Assembly: GCF_017875735.1 (NCBI RefSeq)
Contig: NZ_JAGGMZ010000001.1
Location: forward strand, 682,001-746,000
Length of the DNA: 64,000 nucleotides
Direction: 5' to 3'
DNA from: Arthrobacter sp. CAN_C5
GTDB lineage: Bacteria; Actinomycetota; Actinomycetes; Actinomycetales; Micrococcaceae
Shown here: positions 1 to 9,409 of the stretch, one piece after another
Layout: each line of letters begins with the position of its first letter
Numbering within the stretch: the first letter of the stretch is position 1
The notes under the pieces: model-generated
The model's input: only the letters and a program-made list of their open reading frames with translations
Database searches by the model: none
Told to the model about the DNA's origin: nothing
Translations under genes and position numbers: made by a program

Positions 1-105
1 GCATACCGCATACTGTGAAGGGTATGGGGCCAGAGAACCAGTGGCGTCCCGTCACGAACCACGCTGAATCACCACCAAAATCAGCGACCTATATATAGGA
101 GAGAA

Positions 106-2868
106 GTGCCCACTAAGGCAACGGACAAGAAGCCCGGCCGCAAGCTCGTCATCGTTGAGTCACCCGCGAAGAGCAAGACCATTGCGGGTTATCTTGGCGA
201 GGGCTTTGAGGTCACGGCGTCCATGGGGCACATCCGGGATCTTCCCCAGCCCTCCGACCTTCCCGCTGAGTTGAAGAAGACCAGTGTAGGCAAGTTCGCG
301 GTGGATGTGGACAATGACTTCGAGCCCTACTACGTGGTGTCCGCCAACAAGAAAAAAACCGTTGCGGAACTCAAGGCAGCACTCAAAGGCGCCGAAGCCC
401 TCTATCTCGCAACTGACGGTGACCGTGAAGGTGAAGCGATTGCCTGGCACCTGCTGGAGGTCCTCAAGCCCAAGGTTCCCGTGTACCGGCTGACCTTCCC
501 CGAAATCACCAAGGAAGCCATCCAGCGAGCGCTGCTGGAAATGCGTGAACTCGACACCCCCATGGTCGATGCCCAGGAGACCCGTCGCATCCTGGACCGC
601 CTGTACGGGTACGAAATCTCCCCCGTGCTCTGGCGCAAGGTTGCCCGCGGTCTCTCCGCCGGCAGGGTACAGTCCGTCGCCACCCGGCTCGTGGTGGAAC
701 GCGAACGTGAGCGGATGGCGTTCCGCGCCGCCTCCTACTGGGATTTGACCGGAACATTCTCACCGTTGAGTGGTGGGGAGCGGCAATCGTTCGGCGCCAA
801 ACTGGTCAGCCTCGACGGTGCACGCGTGGCCACCGGCAAGGACTTCACCGACCTGGGTGAGCTGAAGTCGTCGACAGTGGCACGGCTCGACGCGGAGACC
901 GCCGAATCCTTGGCGACCGAACTCCAGACTTCAGAGTTTGCGGTCCGCTCAGTGGACACCAAGCCCTACACCCGCCGCCCGGCGGCGCCGTTCACGACGT
1001 CGACCCTGCAGCAGGAAGCGGCGCGGAAGCTCCGCTTCTCCTCCCGGGTGACCATGCAGGTGGCGCAGCGGCTGTACGAAAACGGCTACATCACCTACAT
1101 GCGAACCGACTCGCCAGCCCTGTCGGACCAGGCAGTCAACGCTGCCCGCCGCCAGGCGTCCGAACTGTACGGCGCCGAATATGTACCGGACGCCCGCCGG
1201 GTATACAAGGGCAAGTCGAAGAACGCGCAGGAGGCCCACGAGGCCATCCGTCCGGCGGGGGACTCCTTCCGCACCCCCGCCCAGGTGGCGGGGCAGCTCC
1301 GTGGCGACGAGTTCCGGCTGTACGAGCTCATCTGGAAGCGCACCGTCGCATCCCAGATGGCGGACGCCAAGGGGTCGACGGCGACCCTCCGGCTGGGAGC
1401 GCTGGCGACCGGACCGGACGGCAAGACGCGCGACGCTGAGTTCTCGGCTTCCGGAACCGTGATCACCTTCCGCGGCTTCATGGCCGCCTACGAGGAGGGC
1501 AAGGACGCCAGCCGCAACGAACAGGACACGGCCGACGACGGTGGGCAGGGAGCACGGCTCCCGAACCTCACGGCGGGGGACAAGTTGGGCGCCGAGGAAG
1601 TCACCGCGGTCGGACACGAAACCTCGCCGCCGCCGCGCTACACCGAAGCGTCCCTCGTCAAGGTGCTGGAGGAGCTCGGCATCGGCCGTCCCTCCACCTA
1701 CGCCGCGACCATTTCGACCATCATGGACCGCGGGTATGTGCGCACCCGGGGCCAGGCCCTGGTCCCCAGCTGGATTGCCTTCTCGGTGGTCCGGTTGCTG
1801 GAGGAGCATTTCCACGATTACGTCGACTACGACTTCACCGCCGAACTGGAAGAGGATCTGGACCGCATTGCCCGCGGCGAGGCCGGCCGGGTCGACTGGC
1901 TGAACCACTTCTACTACGGGGACCGCAAGGTCACCGGGCTGCACACCATCGTGAACGACCTGGGCGAAATCGATGCACGCAAGATCAACTCCATCGAGAT
2001 CGCCGAGGGCATTACCCTGCGGGTCGGCAAGTTCGGCCCCTACCTGGAGAAGCCGCTCGACCCTGACGCCGAGGAAGGCACCGAGCCGCAACGCGCGAAT
2101 GTTCCGGAGGACCTCGCCCCCGATGAGCTGACCGTCGAGAAGGCCATCGAGTTGATGAACTCGTCCGGCACCGAAGAACGCGTTCTCGGGGAGGATCCCG
2201 AGACGGGGCGCTCGATCGTGGCTCGCGACGGCCGGTACGGACCCTATGTGATCGAACTGATCCCGGAGGTCACCGAGGAGGAACTGGCCAAACAGCCGGT
2301 CGAGTACTACAAGAACGGCAAGCCGAAGCCGCCCAAGAAGCCGGTGAAGGAAAAGCCGCGGACAGGGTCCCTGTTTGCTTCGATGTCCCTGGAGACGGTT
2401 ACGCTCGAGGATGCCCTGAAGCTGATGAACCTTCCCCGGGTCCTCGGAACCGACGAGGACAAGGAGATCACTGTCCAGAACGGGCGATTCGGTCCCTACC
2501 TGAAGAAGGGGACCGATTCGCGATCCATCGGGTCGGAAGAGGAAATCTTCACCATCACCCTCGAGCAGGCACTGGAGATCTACTCGCAGCCGAAGCAGCG
2601 TGGGGGACGGGTGGCTGCCCCGCCGCTCGCCGAGTTTGGCGATGACCCGGTCTCCGAGAAGCCGGTAGTGGTCAAGGACGGTCGCTTCGGCCCGTACATC
2701 ACCGATGGCGTCACCAACATCACCGTTCCGCGGTCGATGGCCATCGAGGAGCTGACCCGTGAGATGGCGCTGGACCTGCTTGCAGAGAAGCGCGCTAAGG
2801 GGCCGGCGCCGAAGAAGAAGACGGCCAGCCGTGCCCCCGCCAAGCGTAAGGTTGCTGCGCGGAAGTAG
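106..2868 (+). CDS. topA: DNA topoisomerase I (type IA)
   Basis: Relaxes negatively supercoiled DNA by single-strand cleavage and passage. The 920-residue protein opens with the TOPRIM domain (LVIVESPAKSKTIAGYLG near residue 14, then DGDREGEAIAWHL). The catalytic tyrosine lies in YITYMRTDS at about residue 331. The C-terminal third repeats the topoisomerase C-terminal motif at least four times (KFGPYLEK, RYGPYVIE, RFGPYLKKG, RFGPYITDG) and ends in a Lys/Ala-rich basic tail instead of the C4 zinc fingers of E. coli TopA, as is usual in actinobacteria. The start is a GTG with AGGAGAG a few bases upstream (about 97-103). Upstream 1-105 holds no gene I can support. Long open frames on the opposite strand here are shadows. 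Confidence 0.97.
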   Translation: MPTKATDKKPGRKLVIVESPAKSKTIAGYLGEGFEVTASMGHIRDLPQPSDLPAELKKTSVGKFAVDVDNDFEPYYVVSANKKKTVAELKAALKGAEALYLATDGDREGEAIAWHLLEVLKPKVPVYRLTFPEITKEAIQRALLEMRELDTPMVDAQETRRILDRLYGYEISPVLWRKVARGLSAGRVQSVATRLVVERERERMAFRAASYWDLTGTFSPLSGGERQSFGAKLVSLDGARVATGKDFTDLGELKSSTVARLDAETAESLATELQTSEFAVRSVDTKPYTRRPAAPFTTSTLQQEAARKLRFSSRVTMQVAQRLYENGYITYMRTDSPALSDQAVNAARRQASELYGAEYVPDARRVYKGKSKNAQEAHEAIRPAGDSFRTPAQVAGQLRGDEFRLYELIWKRTVASQMADAKGSTATLRLGALATGPDGKTRDAEFSASGTVITFRGFMAAYEEGKDASRNEQDTADDGGQGARLPNLTAGDKLGAEEVTAVGHETSPPPRYTEASLVKVLEELGIGRPSTYAATISTIMDRGYVRTRGQALVPSWIAFSVVRLLEEHFHDYVDYDFTAELEEDLDRIARGEAGRVDWLNHFYYGDRKVTGLHTIVNDLGEIDARKINSIEIAEGITLRVGKFGPYLEKPLDPDAEEGTEPQRANVPEDLAPDELTVEKAIELMNSSGTEERVLGEDPETGRSIVARDGRYGPYVIELIPEVTEEELAKQPVEYYKNGKPKPPKKPVKEKPRTGSLFASMSLETVTLEDALKLMNLPRVLGTDEDKEITVQNGRFGPYLKKGTDSRSIGSEEEIFTITLEQALEIYSQPKQRGGRVAAPPLAEFGDDPVSEKPVVVKDGRFGPYITDGVTNITVPRSMAIEELTREMALDLLAEKRAKGPAPKKKTASRAPAKRKVAARK

Positions 2869-2967
2869 GGGTTTGGTGGCGTGCGCCACTGGGTAGGTCT
2901 GGATCAGTCACAGGATGTCGTGGGGGCGCGTCGTCAACGAAAGTAGCTAACGAGACATAATGGAACC

Positions 2968-3990
2968 ATGCGTCTAGGCGTCCTCGATATCGGGTCAAAT
3001 ACCGTGCACCTGCTCCTGGTTGATGCACATGCCGGGGCGCGACCGGTGCCCTTCGCATCCCACAAGCGTTCACTCCAGTTGGTGGCGCACCTGGACGCCG
3101 ACGGCGCCATCACCGATCAGGGTCAGGTCGAGCTGATCAGTTTTGTCCGGGAGGCCAGGAAATTTGCCGATCGGCACGGAGCTGAGGACTTCCTCGCGTT
3201 CTGCACCTCAGCGATCCGGGAGTCGGCGAACGGCGCCGCAGTGCTGCAGCGGGTCAAAGAGGAGACGGCCGTAGCGCTTCAGGAGCTCAGTGGAGACCAG
3301 GAGGCGGCCATGACGTTCCAGGCCGTCCGTCGCTGGTACGGCTGGAGCGCCGGTTCAATTCTCAACCTTGACATCGGTGGTGGCTCCTTCGAAATGGCCA
3401 TGGGAGCCGACGAGCTGCCCGAGGTCGCTATCTCAGTGCCCCTGGGAGCCGGGCGGCTCACCCGGGACTGGCTGGCCGAGGACCCGCCGAGTGCGAAGAG
3501 CGTCAAGGACGTCCGGAGGTACATCCGCGGCACCATGAAGGAAGCGGCTACCGAGTTCGCCGCCCTCGGTGAACCACATCTGGTGGCGGGGACATCGAAA
3601 ACGTTTCGTTCGCTGGCCAGGCTGGCCGGGGCTGCGCCGTCGGCGGCGGGGCCGTTTGTGGGCAGGGAACTCCGCCTTGAGGACCTGTCCCTGTGGACCA
3701 AGCGGTTGGCAGCCATGTCCGTGAAGGACCGGGTCAACCTTGACGGTGTTTCTGAGGCCCGGGCGGCGCAGGTGCTGGCGGGTGCGTTGGTGGCCGAGGC
3801 AGCCCTCAAGGCGTTCAGGGTGGACAGCATCAAGATCTGCCCGTGGGCGCTGCGGGAAGGGTTACTGCTCCGAAGGTTCGACACCCTGATGTTCGAAGCC
3901 CAGGAACCGATGCCTGCTGTCGGCGTGGGTCACGTGCAACTCAACTCTGCCCTCCAAGACACCCCGTGGGCAGGGCGCGCGGCGCTGTGA
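2968..3990 (+). CDS. Ppx/GppA family phosphatase (exopolyphosphatase-like)
   Basis: A 340-residue member of the Ppx/GppA fold of the ASKHA superfamily, which hydrolyses polyphosphate or (p)ppGpp-type substrates. The phosphate-binding loops are visible: DIGSNTVHLLLVDA near residue 7 and NLDIGGGSFEMAMG near residue 131. At 340 residues it is a short form with only the two ASKHA domains, like one of the two actinobacterial Ppx proteins. A CATAAT hexamer (2957-2962) just before the ATG suggests a very short leader or leaderless transcript. It overlaps the next gene by 4 bases (GTGA), so the two are probably translationally coupled. The true substrate cannot be told from sequence. Confidence 0.9.
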   Translation: MRLGVLDIGSNTVHLLLVDAHAGARPVPFASHKRSLQLVAHLDADGAITDQGQVELISFVREARKFADRHGAEDFLAFCTSAIRESANGAAVLQRVKEETAVALQELSGDQEAAMTFQAVRRWYGWSAGSILNLDIGGGSFEMAMGADELPEVAISVPLGAGRLTRDWLAEDPPSAKSVKDVRRYIRGTMKEAATEFAALGEPHLVAGTSKTFRSLARLAGAAPSAAGPFVGRELRLEDLSLWTKRLAAMSVKDRVNLDGVSEARAAQVLAGALVAEAALKAFRVDSIKICPWALREGLLLRRFDTLMFEAQEPMPAVGVGHVQLNSALQDTPWAGRAAL

Positions 3991-4802
3991 GCGGGGAGTC
4001 TGCACCGGAGCGGAACGGGGTGCGGATCGCTCTCTCCAGCGCGTCCGTCTACCCCCTCGCGGTGCATGAGGCTTTTGCGGTCTCCCGGAGCCTGGGATAC
4101 GACGGCGTGGAGGTAATGGTCACCAACAATCATGTGAGCCAGAACCCGGACATGCTCAGTGCTCTCAGCCGGCAGTACGACCAGCCGATTGTGGCGATCC
4201 ATGCGCCGACTCTCCTGCTCACCCAGCAGGTGTGGGGCAAAGCGTGGACCAAGGTGGAAATGTCCGCTGCGATGGCTGTGGAGGTGGGCGCCGACACGGT
4301 GGTGGTGCACCCCCCATTTCGATGGCAAAGCGGCTACGCGGAGAATTTCGCGGAGGGAGTGCTCCGCATCACCGCGGAGTACGGAGTTACGGTCGCCGTC
4401 GAGAACATGTATCCATGGCGGGTCCGCGGGCGTGAGGCGAAGGCCTACCTGCCGCACTGGAACCCGGTGCCGCAGGCCTATGACGCCGTCACCTGGGACT
4501 TTTCCCACGCGGCGATCTCCGGGATGGATTCGCTCGACGAGATGCGGACGCTGGGCGACCGGCTGTCGCATGTACACCTGACCGACGGCACGCCCAATGG
4601 AAGGGACGAGCATTTGTTGCCCGGGCAGGGCACACAACGCTGCGCCGAGTCACTGCAGTTCCTCGCTGATTCGGGATTCACCGGTGTGGTGGCGGTGGAG
4701 GTCAGTACCAGAAAAGCGAAAGGTGCCGACGAGCGGGACAAGTGGTTGGGTGAAACACTTGCTTTTGCTCGACGGCACCTGGGTCAGGCCAAGGAAGCCT
4801 GA
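3987..4802 (+). CDS. sugar phosphate isomerase/epimerase (xylose-isomerase-like TIM barrel)
   Basis: AP-endonuclease-2/xylose-isomerase-like TIM barrel of 271 residues. Supporting motifs are the family-like strands GYDGVEVMV, ADTVVVHPPFRWQ, VAVENMYPW, WDFSHAAISG and SHVHLTDG, which carry the His/Glu/Asp metal ligands. The GTG at 3987 is preferred because it overlaps the phosphatase stop (GTGA); a second in-frame GTG lies at 4020. Cotranscribed with the Ppx/GppA gene, a pairing common in Micrococcaceae. Substrate unknown. Confidence 0.82.
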   Translation: MSGESAPERNGVRIALSSASVYPLAVHEAFAVSRSLGYDGVEVMVTNNHVSQNPDMLSALSRQYDQPIVAIHAPTLLLTQQVWGKAWTKVEMSAAMAVEVGADTVVVHPPFRWQSGYAENFAEGVLRITAEYGVTVAVENMYPWRVRGREAKAYLPHWNPVPQAYDAVTWDFSHAAISGMDSLDEMRTLGDRLSHVHLTDGTPNGRDEHLLPGQGTQRCAESLQFLADSGFTGVVAVEVSTRKAKGADERDKWLGETLAFARRHLGQAKEA

Positions 4803-4807
4803 CTGAT

Positions 4808-5002
4808 ATCACTCGCACCTCAAGGAGGTGTTACCCACACTAGGACCGCTATTTGTGTGTTAGCCGTGAGGTACCTGAGTGTTGGGCTTAAAAGAAACGG
4901 TGCCGGCAAGCTGTCCAGGCAAGTGGGGGGCAAGCCTGAGTCGCTCACCGGCACCTGAGACGGATCAGACCACGAGGGTCCGATCCGTCATCACTCGCAC
5001 CT
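4808..5002 (+). repeat. 13-bp direct repeat pair bracketing a hairpin region
   Basis: The identical 13-mer ATCACTCGCACCT occurs at 4808-4820 and 4990-5002 inside the 295-bp gap between the isomerase gene and proC. The first copy runs into a small hairpin (CACCTC, loop AAG, GAGGTG). The two copies bracket the inverted repeats at 4899-4989. The origin is unknown; duplication of an insertion target is one option, but no mobile gene lies between them. Confidence 0.6.
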
Positions 5003-5037
5003 TTATGAGGCAATAACGAGTGTACTGTTATTGCCTC
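4899..5037. other. three consecutive hairpins upstream of proC, possible structured RNA or terminators
   Basis: Three inverted repeats lie in series. Hairpin 1 pairs GGTGCCGG (4899-4906) with CCGGCACC (4948-4955) and holds an inner CAGGC/GCCTG stem (4916-4920, 4934-4938). Hairpin 2 pairs GACGGATC (4959-4966) with GATCCGTC (4982-4989), continued inward after one mismatch by GACC/GGTC with a five-base loop. Hairpin 3 pairs GAGGCAATAAC (5007-5017) with GTTATTGCCTC (5027-5037), an 11-bp perfect stem that is unusually AT-rich for this genome. No T-tract follows any of them. They could be terminators of the upstream operon, a small RNA, or a leader of proC. I do not recognise a known RNA family. 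Confidence 0.5.
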
Positions 5038-5097
5038 GCGGATTACCCCGAAAAGGCTGGGATATCGCTGTGAATTTCTCCGTGGCAGGATGGATTC

Positions 5098-5943
5098 ATG
5101 AAAAACACCCCTGAACCCACGATTTCCTTCCTCGGCTGCGGCTCCATGAACGAGGCAATTTTGCGGGGATTACTCGCCGGCGGACTCCCACCCGAGCGGG
5201 TGACAGCGACGGTTCGGGGCGCGGAACGGGCGGCAGAGCTGCGCAGCACACATGGCATTACGGTGCTCGCCACGTCGGAAGACCCGGAGGCCAACCGTGT
5301 GGCGGCCGCGGGAGCCGACGTCGTCATCATGGGTGTCAAGCCAGTGGGAACGATCGACCTCGCCCGCGAGATCGGGCCGGTACTGAAACCGACCACCACC
5401 GTCCTGAGCGTCGCCGCCGCCATCTCCCTTGCGATGCTGGAGGCTGCGCTCCCGGACGGCCAGCCGGTCATCCGATCGATGCCCAACACGCCGTCCCGGC
5501 TCGGCCGGGGGGTTCTCTCCATTTCGGCGGGAACACACGCTGATACGGCCCTGATGTCGCAGGCGCGGGAGATCCTTGGCTCGGCCGGAACGGTGGTGGA
5601 TATTCCGGAGAGCCAGGTCGACGCCCTGTCAGCGGTCAGCGGCTCCGGCCCCGCATACGTGTTCTACCTCGCTGAGGCCATGGCGGCGGCCGGCGTGGAG
5701 CTGGGCCTGGATCCCGACCTGGCCAAGGTCCTGGCCACCGAGACGGTGGCCGGGGCCGGTCTGATGCTGGCGGAGCCGGGGGCCGATCCCATCGCGCTTC
5801 GGCGGGCAGTGACCAGCCCCAATGGCACCACCGAGCAGGCGATCGCCACCTTCGACCGGCTGGACCTGCCCGTGATCGTTGCCGCGGGAGCCCGGTCTGC
5901 CAGCAACCGTGCGAAGGCGATCAGCGAGGAGCTGGACAGCTGA
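5098..5943 (+). CDS. proC: pyrroline-5-carboxylate reductase
   Basis: NAD(P)H-dependent reduction of 1-pyrroline-5-carboxylate to L-proline, the last step of proline synthesis, in the cytoplasm. The 281 residues match the family length. The Rossmann nucleotide loop is FLGCGSMNEAIL near residue 11. The C-terminal dimer/active-site signature SAVSGSGPAYVFYLAEAM and the later VTSPNGTTEQAI block are intact. The ATG follows the hairpin-rich intergenic region directly, so leader structure could affect its expression. Confidence 0.96.
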   Translation: MKNTPEPTISFLGCGSMNEAILRGLLAGGLPPERVTATVRGAERAAELRSTHGITVLATSEDPEANRVAAAGADVVIMGVKPVGTIDLAREIGPVLKPTTTVLSVAAAISLAMLEAALPDGQPVIRSMPNTPSRLGRGVLSISAGTHADTALMSQAREILGSAGTVVDIPESQVDALSAVSGSGPAYVFYLAEAMAAAGVELGLDPDLAKVLATETVAGAGLMLAEPGADPIALRRAVTSPNGTTEQAIATFDRLDLPVIVAAGARSASNRAKAISEELDS

Positions 5944-5973
5944 CACTGCCCCGCCCCTCCGGGTGCTCCCGGG

Positions 5974-6642
5974 CTAGGGGCGGGCGGCGAAGCGCTCCAA
6001 AAGGTCCACGTGGCCCGAGACAATCAGCATGTCCCGGCTGGTCACCTTCGTGTCCGGACGCGCGTAGGTGAAGTCCTCGCCCGGCGATTTCACGCCGACC
6101 ACCGTGACTCCGTACTTGGACCGCACCGCTGACTCGCCGAGGGTGAACCCCTGGGTCTCCTTGGGTGGGTACATCTTCACGATCGCGAAGCCGTCGTCGA
6201 ACTCGATGAAGTCCAGCATGCGTCCGCCCACCAGGTGGGCCGCCCGCACCCCGGCGTCCGCCTCGGGGTAGATGACGTGGTTGGCACCGATCCGTTTCAG
6301 GATCTTGCCATGCGCAGGGGTGATCGCCTTGACCCACAGATGGTCGATGCCCAGGTCCACCAGGTTCGCCGTGATCAGGACGCTGGACTCGATTGACGTT
6401 CCCACGCCCACGACGGCGGCGGTGAACTCCTGCGCCCCCAGCTGGCGGAGCGCGTCGATGTTGGTCGCGTCGGCTTCGACCACATGGGTGAGGACCCCCG
6501 ACCATTTCTGGACGAGCTGGGTGTCGCGTTCAATTGCCAGGACCTCGCGGCCCTGCTTCACCAGTTGGTCGGCGGTGGCTGAGCCGAAGCGGCCGAGTCC
6601 GATCACCAGGACCGGTGCGTTATGTGCTGGTCTTTCAGCCAA
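5974..6642 (-). CDS. trkA: Trk/Ktr potassium uptake regulatory subunit (TrkA)
   Basis: Cytoplasmic RCK subunit gating the TrkH/KtrB potassium channel. The 222 residues contain an N-terminal Rossmann NAD/ATP site (VLVIGLGRFGSATADQL near residue 10) and a C-terminal TrkA_C domain ending in a strand-rich segment. The start chosen is a TTG at 6642 that overlaps the last codons of trkH, giving a protein that begins right before the nucleotide-binding strand; a longer frame reading back into trkH is implausible. It forms a two-gene operon with trkH. Confidence 0.92.
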   Translation of the reverse strand: MAERPAHNAPVLVIGLGRFGSATADQLVKQGREVLAIERDTQLVQKWSGVLTHVVEADATNIDALRQLGAQEFTAAVVGVGTSIESSVLITANLVDLGIDHLWVKAITPAHGKILKRIGANHVIYPEADAGVRAAHLVGGRMLDFIEFDDGFAIVKMYPPKETQGFTLGESAVRSKYGVTVVGVKSPGEDFTYARPDTKVTSRDMLIVSGHVDLLERFAARP

Positions 6643-8047
6643 TGATTGGCCTCTCTTCGGGGTAGTGATACAGGGTACTGCGTTGCCGCAGGGCAAGCGC
6701 GGAGGCGAGCGTGATGGTTCCCATCCGGCCAGCAAACATCAGCGCGGACAGGACATACTTGCCCTCCGGTGGCAGCTCGGCGCTGAGGTTGGTGCTCAGC
6801 CCGCAGGTGGCAAACGCCGAGATCACCTCAAAGAGCACCCTGTTGAGGTCCTCCTCGGTCATCCAGAGCAGGATTCCACAGCCAACCAGCACCAGGGTTG
6901 CGCCCATGAAGATGACCGAGATGGCAACCCTCATCACACCCTCGGGGATCTTGCGGCCGTAGGCCTTGACATCCGAGTTGCCGCGGGCTTCAGCCACGAT
7001 GGCAAGGAACATGACGGCGATCGTGGTCACCTTGATTCCGCCCGCGGTGGAGGCCGACCCGCCGCCGGCGAACATCAGCGCGTCGGTGAGCAGCATCGTC
7101 GCCGAGCCCATCTCCGACTGGTCCACCAGGTTGAACCCGCCGGAGCGGGTCATCACCGAGGCGAAGAGGGCATGGATCACCTTGTCACTGCCGCTAAACG
7201 CCCCGATGGTCCGGTCGTTGGACCATTCCATCGCCCCCCACGCGAGCGCACCCAAAACCAGGAGGATCACCGAAACGTTGATCGTCAGCTTGGTGTGGAG
7301 GGTCCACTTACGGACCCGGTGGCGGTACTGGATCAGGACCAGGATCACCGGGAACCCGAGGCTACCCAGGAACACTCCGAGCATGATCGGGACCAGTATG
7401 AACAGGTCTGTCTCGTAGGGAACCAGCCCGTCCGAGTGCGGCGTGAAACCCGCATTGTTGAAAGCGGAAATGGAGTAGAACACGCCGTGCCAGACGGCGA
7501 GCCAGAACGGTTCCCCCAACACCATGAACCGTGGGATCAGCATCAGGGCGAGCACGATCTCCACCACCACCGACGTGGTGATCACGATCCGCAGCAGTGT
7601 TCCCACCTCGCCAAGCCGGCTGGCGTTATTAAGGGCCGACTGCGCCAGAAGCTTGCCGCGCACGCCGAGCCGCTTGCTCACCATCAGCGCGAGCAGCGAG
7701 GCAAGGGTCAGGGTGCCCAGGCCGCCCACGAAAATGGCAATCAGGATTACCAGCTGGCCGAAGAAGGACCAGTACGCCGCAGTGGAGACCACGGTCAGCC
7801 CCACCACGCAGACCGCCGATACCGCTGTGAACATCGCATCGTGCAGGGGGGCGGCCTCGCCGCCGGCGGTCGCTATCGGCAGGCTGAGAAGGGCGGTGAA
7901 AATGAGGATAACGCTAAAGAAGATGATCAGCGCGACGCGGGCGGGTGAACTGTTCGCCACCCCGTCGACGAAATCCCGGATGCGAGCCAGCAGCCGCAGG
8001 TACACGCTCTGCTCTTCCCGCAGCCAGGACGGCTGTTGTCTTGCCAT
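6635..8047 (-). CDS. trkH: TrkH/KtrB family potassium uptake channel
   Basis: Membrane-spanning potassium translocation subunit of 470 residues. It has the four-fold membrane-pore-membrane arrangement of the SKT superfamily: pore-like loops include AVSAVCVVGLTVVST, SISAFNNAGFTPHSDG, SVMTRSGGFNLVD and ISAFATCGLSTNLS, each with the conserved selectivity-filter glycine. It starts with a short soluble N-terminus (MARQQPSWLREEQ). The stop overlaps the trkA TTG start, so the subunits are translationally coupled. Confidence 0.94.
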   Translation of the reverse strand: MARQQPSWLREEQSVYLRLLARIRDFVDGVANSSPARVALIIFFSVILIFTALLSLPIATAGGEAAPLHDAMFTAVSAVCVVGLTVVSTAAYWSFFGQLVILIAIFVGGLGTLTLASLLALMVSKRLGVRGKLLAQSALNNASRLGEVGTLLRIVITTSVVVEIVLALMLIPRFMVLGEPFWLAVWHGVFYSISAFNNAGFTPHSDGLVPYETDLFILVPIMLGVFLGSLGFPVILVLIQYRHRVRKWTLHTKLTINVSVILLVLGALAWGAMEWSNDRTIGAFSGSDKVIHALFASVMTRSGGFNLVDQSEMGSATMLLTDALMFAGGGSASTAGGIKVTTIAVMFLAIVAEARGNSDVKAYGRKIPEGVMRVAISVIFMGATLVLVGCGILLWMTEEDLNRVLFEVISAFATCGLSTNLSAELPPEGKYVLSALMFAGRMGTITLASALALRQRSTLYHYPEERPIIG

Positions 8048-8176
8048 AGCGTTCGCTTTGCCCCGGTTCCGCGGTCTCGACTTCGGCTGGATTACACCAG
8101 ATGTCCTCCGAGTAGTAAACCACTTTCGGGGGGCCAGCGTGTCCAGACATCCCGCACATCACGTACCCTGTCAGTG

Positions 8177-9376
8177 ATGAGTAGCGAATCCGCGTCGTTC
8201 CCCACCAGCGTTGTCTGGGACGACTCAATGCTGGCCTACAACTTTGGCCCGACGCACCCGATGAACCCGCAGCGGCTGGCGCTCACGGCACGGCTTTCCT
8301 CTGACCTGGGGCTCTTCGACCATCAGGCCGTCACCCTCACCCCACCGTTCGTGGCCAGCGACACCGAGTTGGCGACCGTGCACGACGACGACTACATCGA
8401 CGCCGTGCGGACAGCCGGAGTGGATCCCGGGCAGGCGGATCAGGCCATGGGCCTGGGCACCGCGGACAATCCTGCGTTTGTCGGCATGCACGAGGCCAGC
8501 GCGCGGCTGGTCGGGGGATCACTCGCCGCCGCCGACGCAATCGTCGCTGGGCGCGCAGTGCACGCGGTGAACTTCGGTGGCGGGATGCATCACGCCGGCC
8601 GTTCACTGGCCAGTGGCTTCTGTATCTATAACGACGCCGCCGCCGCCATCCAGCGGCTGCTCGACTCAGGGACACAACGGGTCCTCTATGTCGACGTCGA
8701 CGCCCATCACGGTGACGGAACCCAGAGTATCTTCTGGAATGACCCGCGGGTGATGACCATTTCACTGCATGAGACAGGCATGTCCCTGTTCCCGGGGACC
8801 GGGTTTGCCAACGAAATCGGAGGGCCGCGGGCCGAAGGATACGCGGTCAATGTCGCGCTTCCGACGCTGGCCGGCGATGGCGCCCTCCTCCGGGCGTTCC
8901 ACGCGGTGGTTCCGCCGCTCACAGAGGCATTCCAGCCCGAGGTGATCCTGAGCCAGCACGGCTGCGACAGCCATGTTGACGACCCGCTGACCAACCTCAG
9001 AATCAGTGTTGATGCCCAACGCGACCTGATGGTCAGTATCAGTGACCTGGCAGCACGGATCTGCGAGGGGCGGTGGATCGCCACCGGCGGAGGTGGCTAC
9101 AACCTCACCAGCGTGGTGCCCCGCGTCTGGTCAACACTGGTCGCGGTGGCCGCCGGTGCGTCAATCGGTCCCCATACCCCGGTGCCCGAGGCCTGGCGTT
9201 CATACGTGCTCGAGCAGTACGGGGCGACCGTGCCCCTGCTGATGGGTGACGGCGCTGATACCTGGTGGCGTTCCTGGGAGGTCGGCTACGATCCGAATGA
9301 TGAGCTGGACCGCACGGTGATGGCCACCCGCAAGGCAATTTTTCCGCTGCACGGGCTTGATCCGTGGTTTGACTAG
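8177..9376 (+). CDS. acuC: acetoin utilization protein AcuC (histone deacetylase superfamily)
   Basis: Zinc-dependent deacetylase of the arginase/HDAC fold, 399 residues. In Bacillus AcuC deacetylates acetyl-CoA synthetase. The HDAC core is intact: GGGMHHAGRSLASGFCIYND (tandem His and charge-relay) and VDVDAHHGDGTQSIFW with the Asp/His metal ligands, followed by a GGGYN motif. The ATG at 8177 is preferred to upstream in-frame codons because the protein then begins shortly before the conserved core. It is divergent from trkH. Confidence 0.9.
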   Translation: MSSESASFPTSVVWDDSMLAYNFGPTHPMNPQRLALTARLSSDLGLFDHQAVTLTPPFVASDTELATVHDDDYIDAVRTAGVDPGQADQAMGLGTADNPAFVGMHEASARLVGGSLAAADAIVAGRAVHAVNFGGGMHHAGRSLASGFCIYNDAAAAIQRLLDSGTQRVLYVDVDAHHGDGTQSIFWNDPRVMTISLHETGMSLFPGTGFANEIGGPRAEGYAVNVALPTLAGDGALLRAFHAVVPPLTEAFQPEVILSQHGCDSHVDDPLTNLRISVDAQRDLMVSISDLAARICEGRWIATGGGGYNLTSVVPRVWSTLVAVAAGASIGPHTPVPEAWRSYVLEQYGATVPLLMGDGADTWWRSWEVGYDPNDELDRTVMATRKAIFPLHGLDPWFD

Positions 9377-9409
9377 CATCGACCGCATATATGCCGCTAG
9401 GGTAATGGA

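Noticed and set aside
949-2889. 646-codon open frame on the minus strand opposite topA
   Set aside because: Lies wholly inside a well-supported topA; composition follows the GC-rich third-position shadow and no family motif is visible.
4808-5002. Insertion-sequence remnant bracketed by 13-bp direct repeats
   Set aside because: No transposase fragment or terminal inverted repeat pair at the repeat borders; kept only as a repeat and structured-region finding.
6272-7948. 558-codon open frame opposite trkH/trkA
   Set aside because: Covers two confirmed genes in antisense; rich in His/Gln/Gly/Arg without domain signatures.
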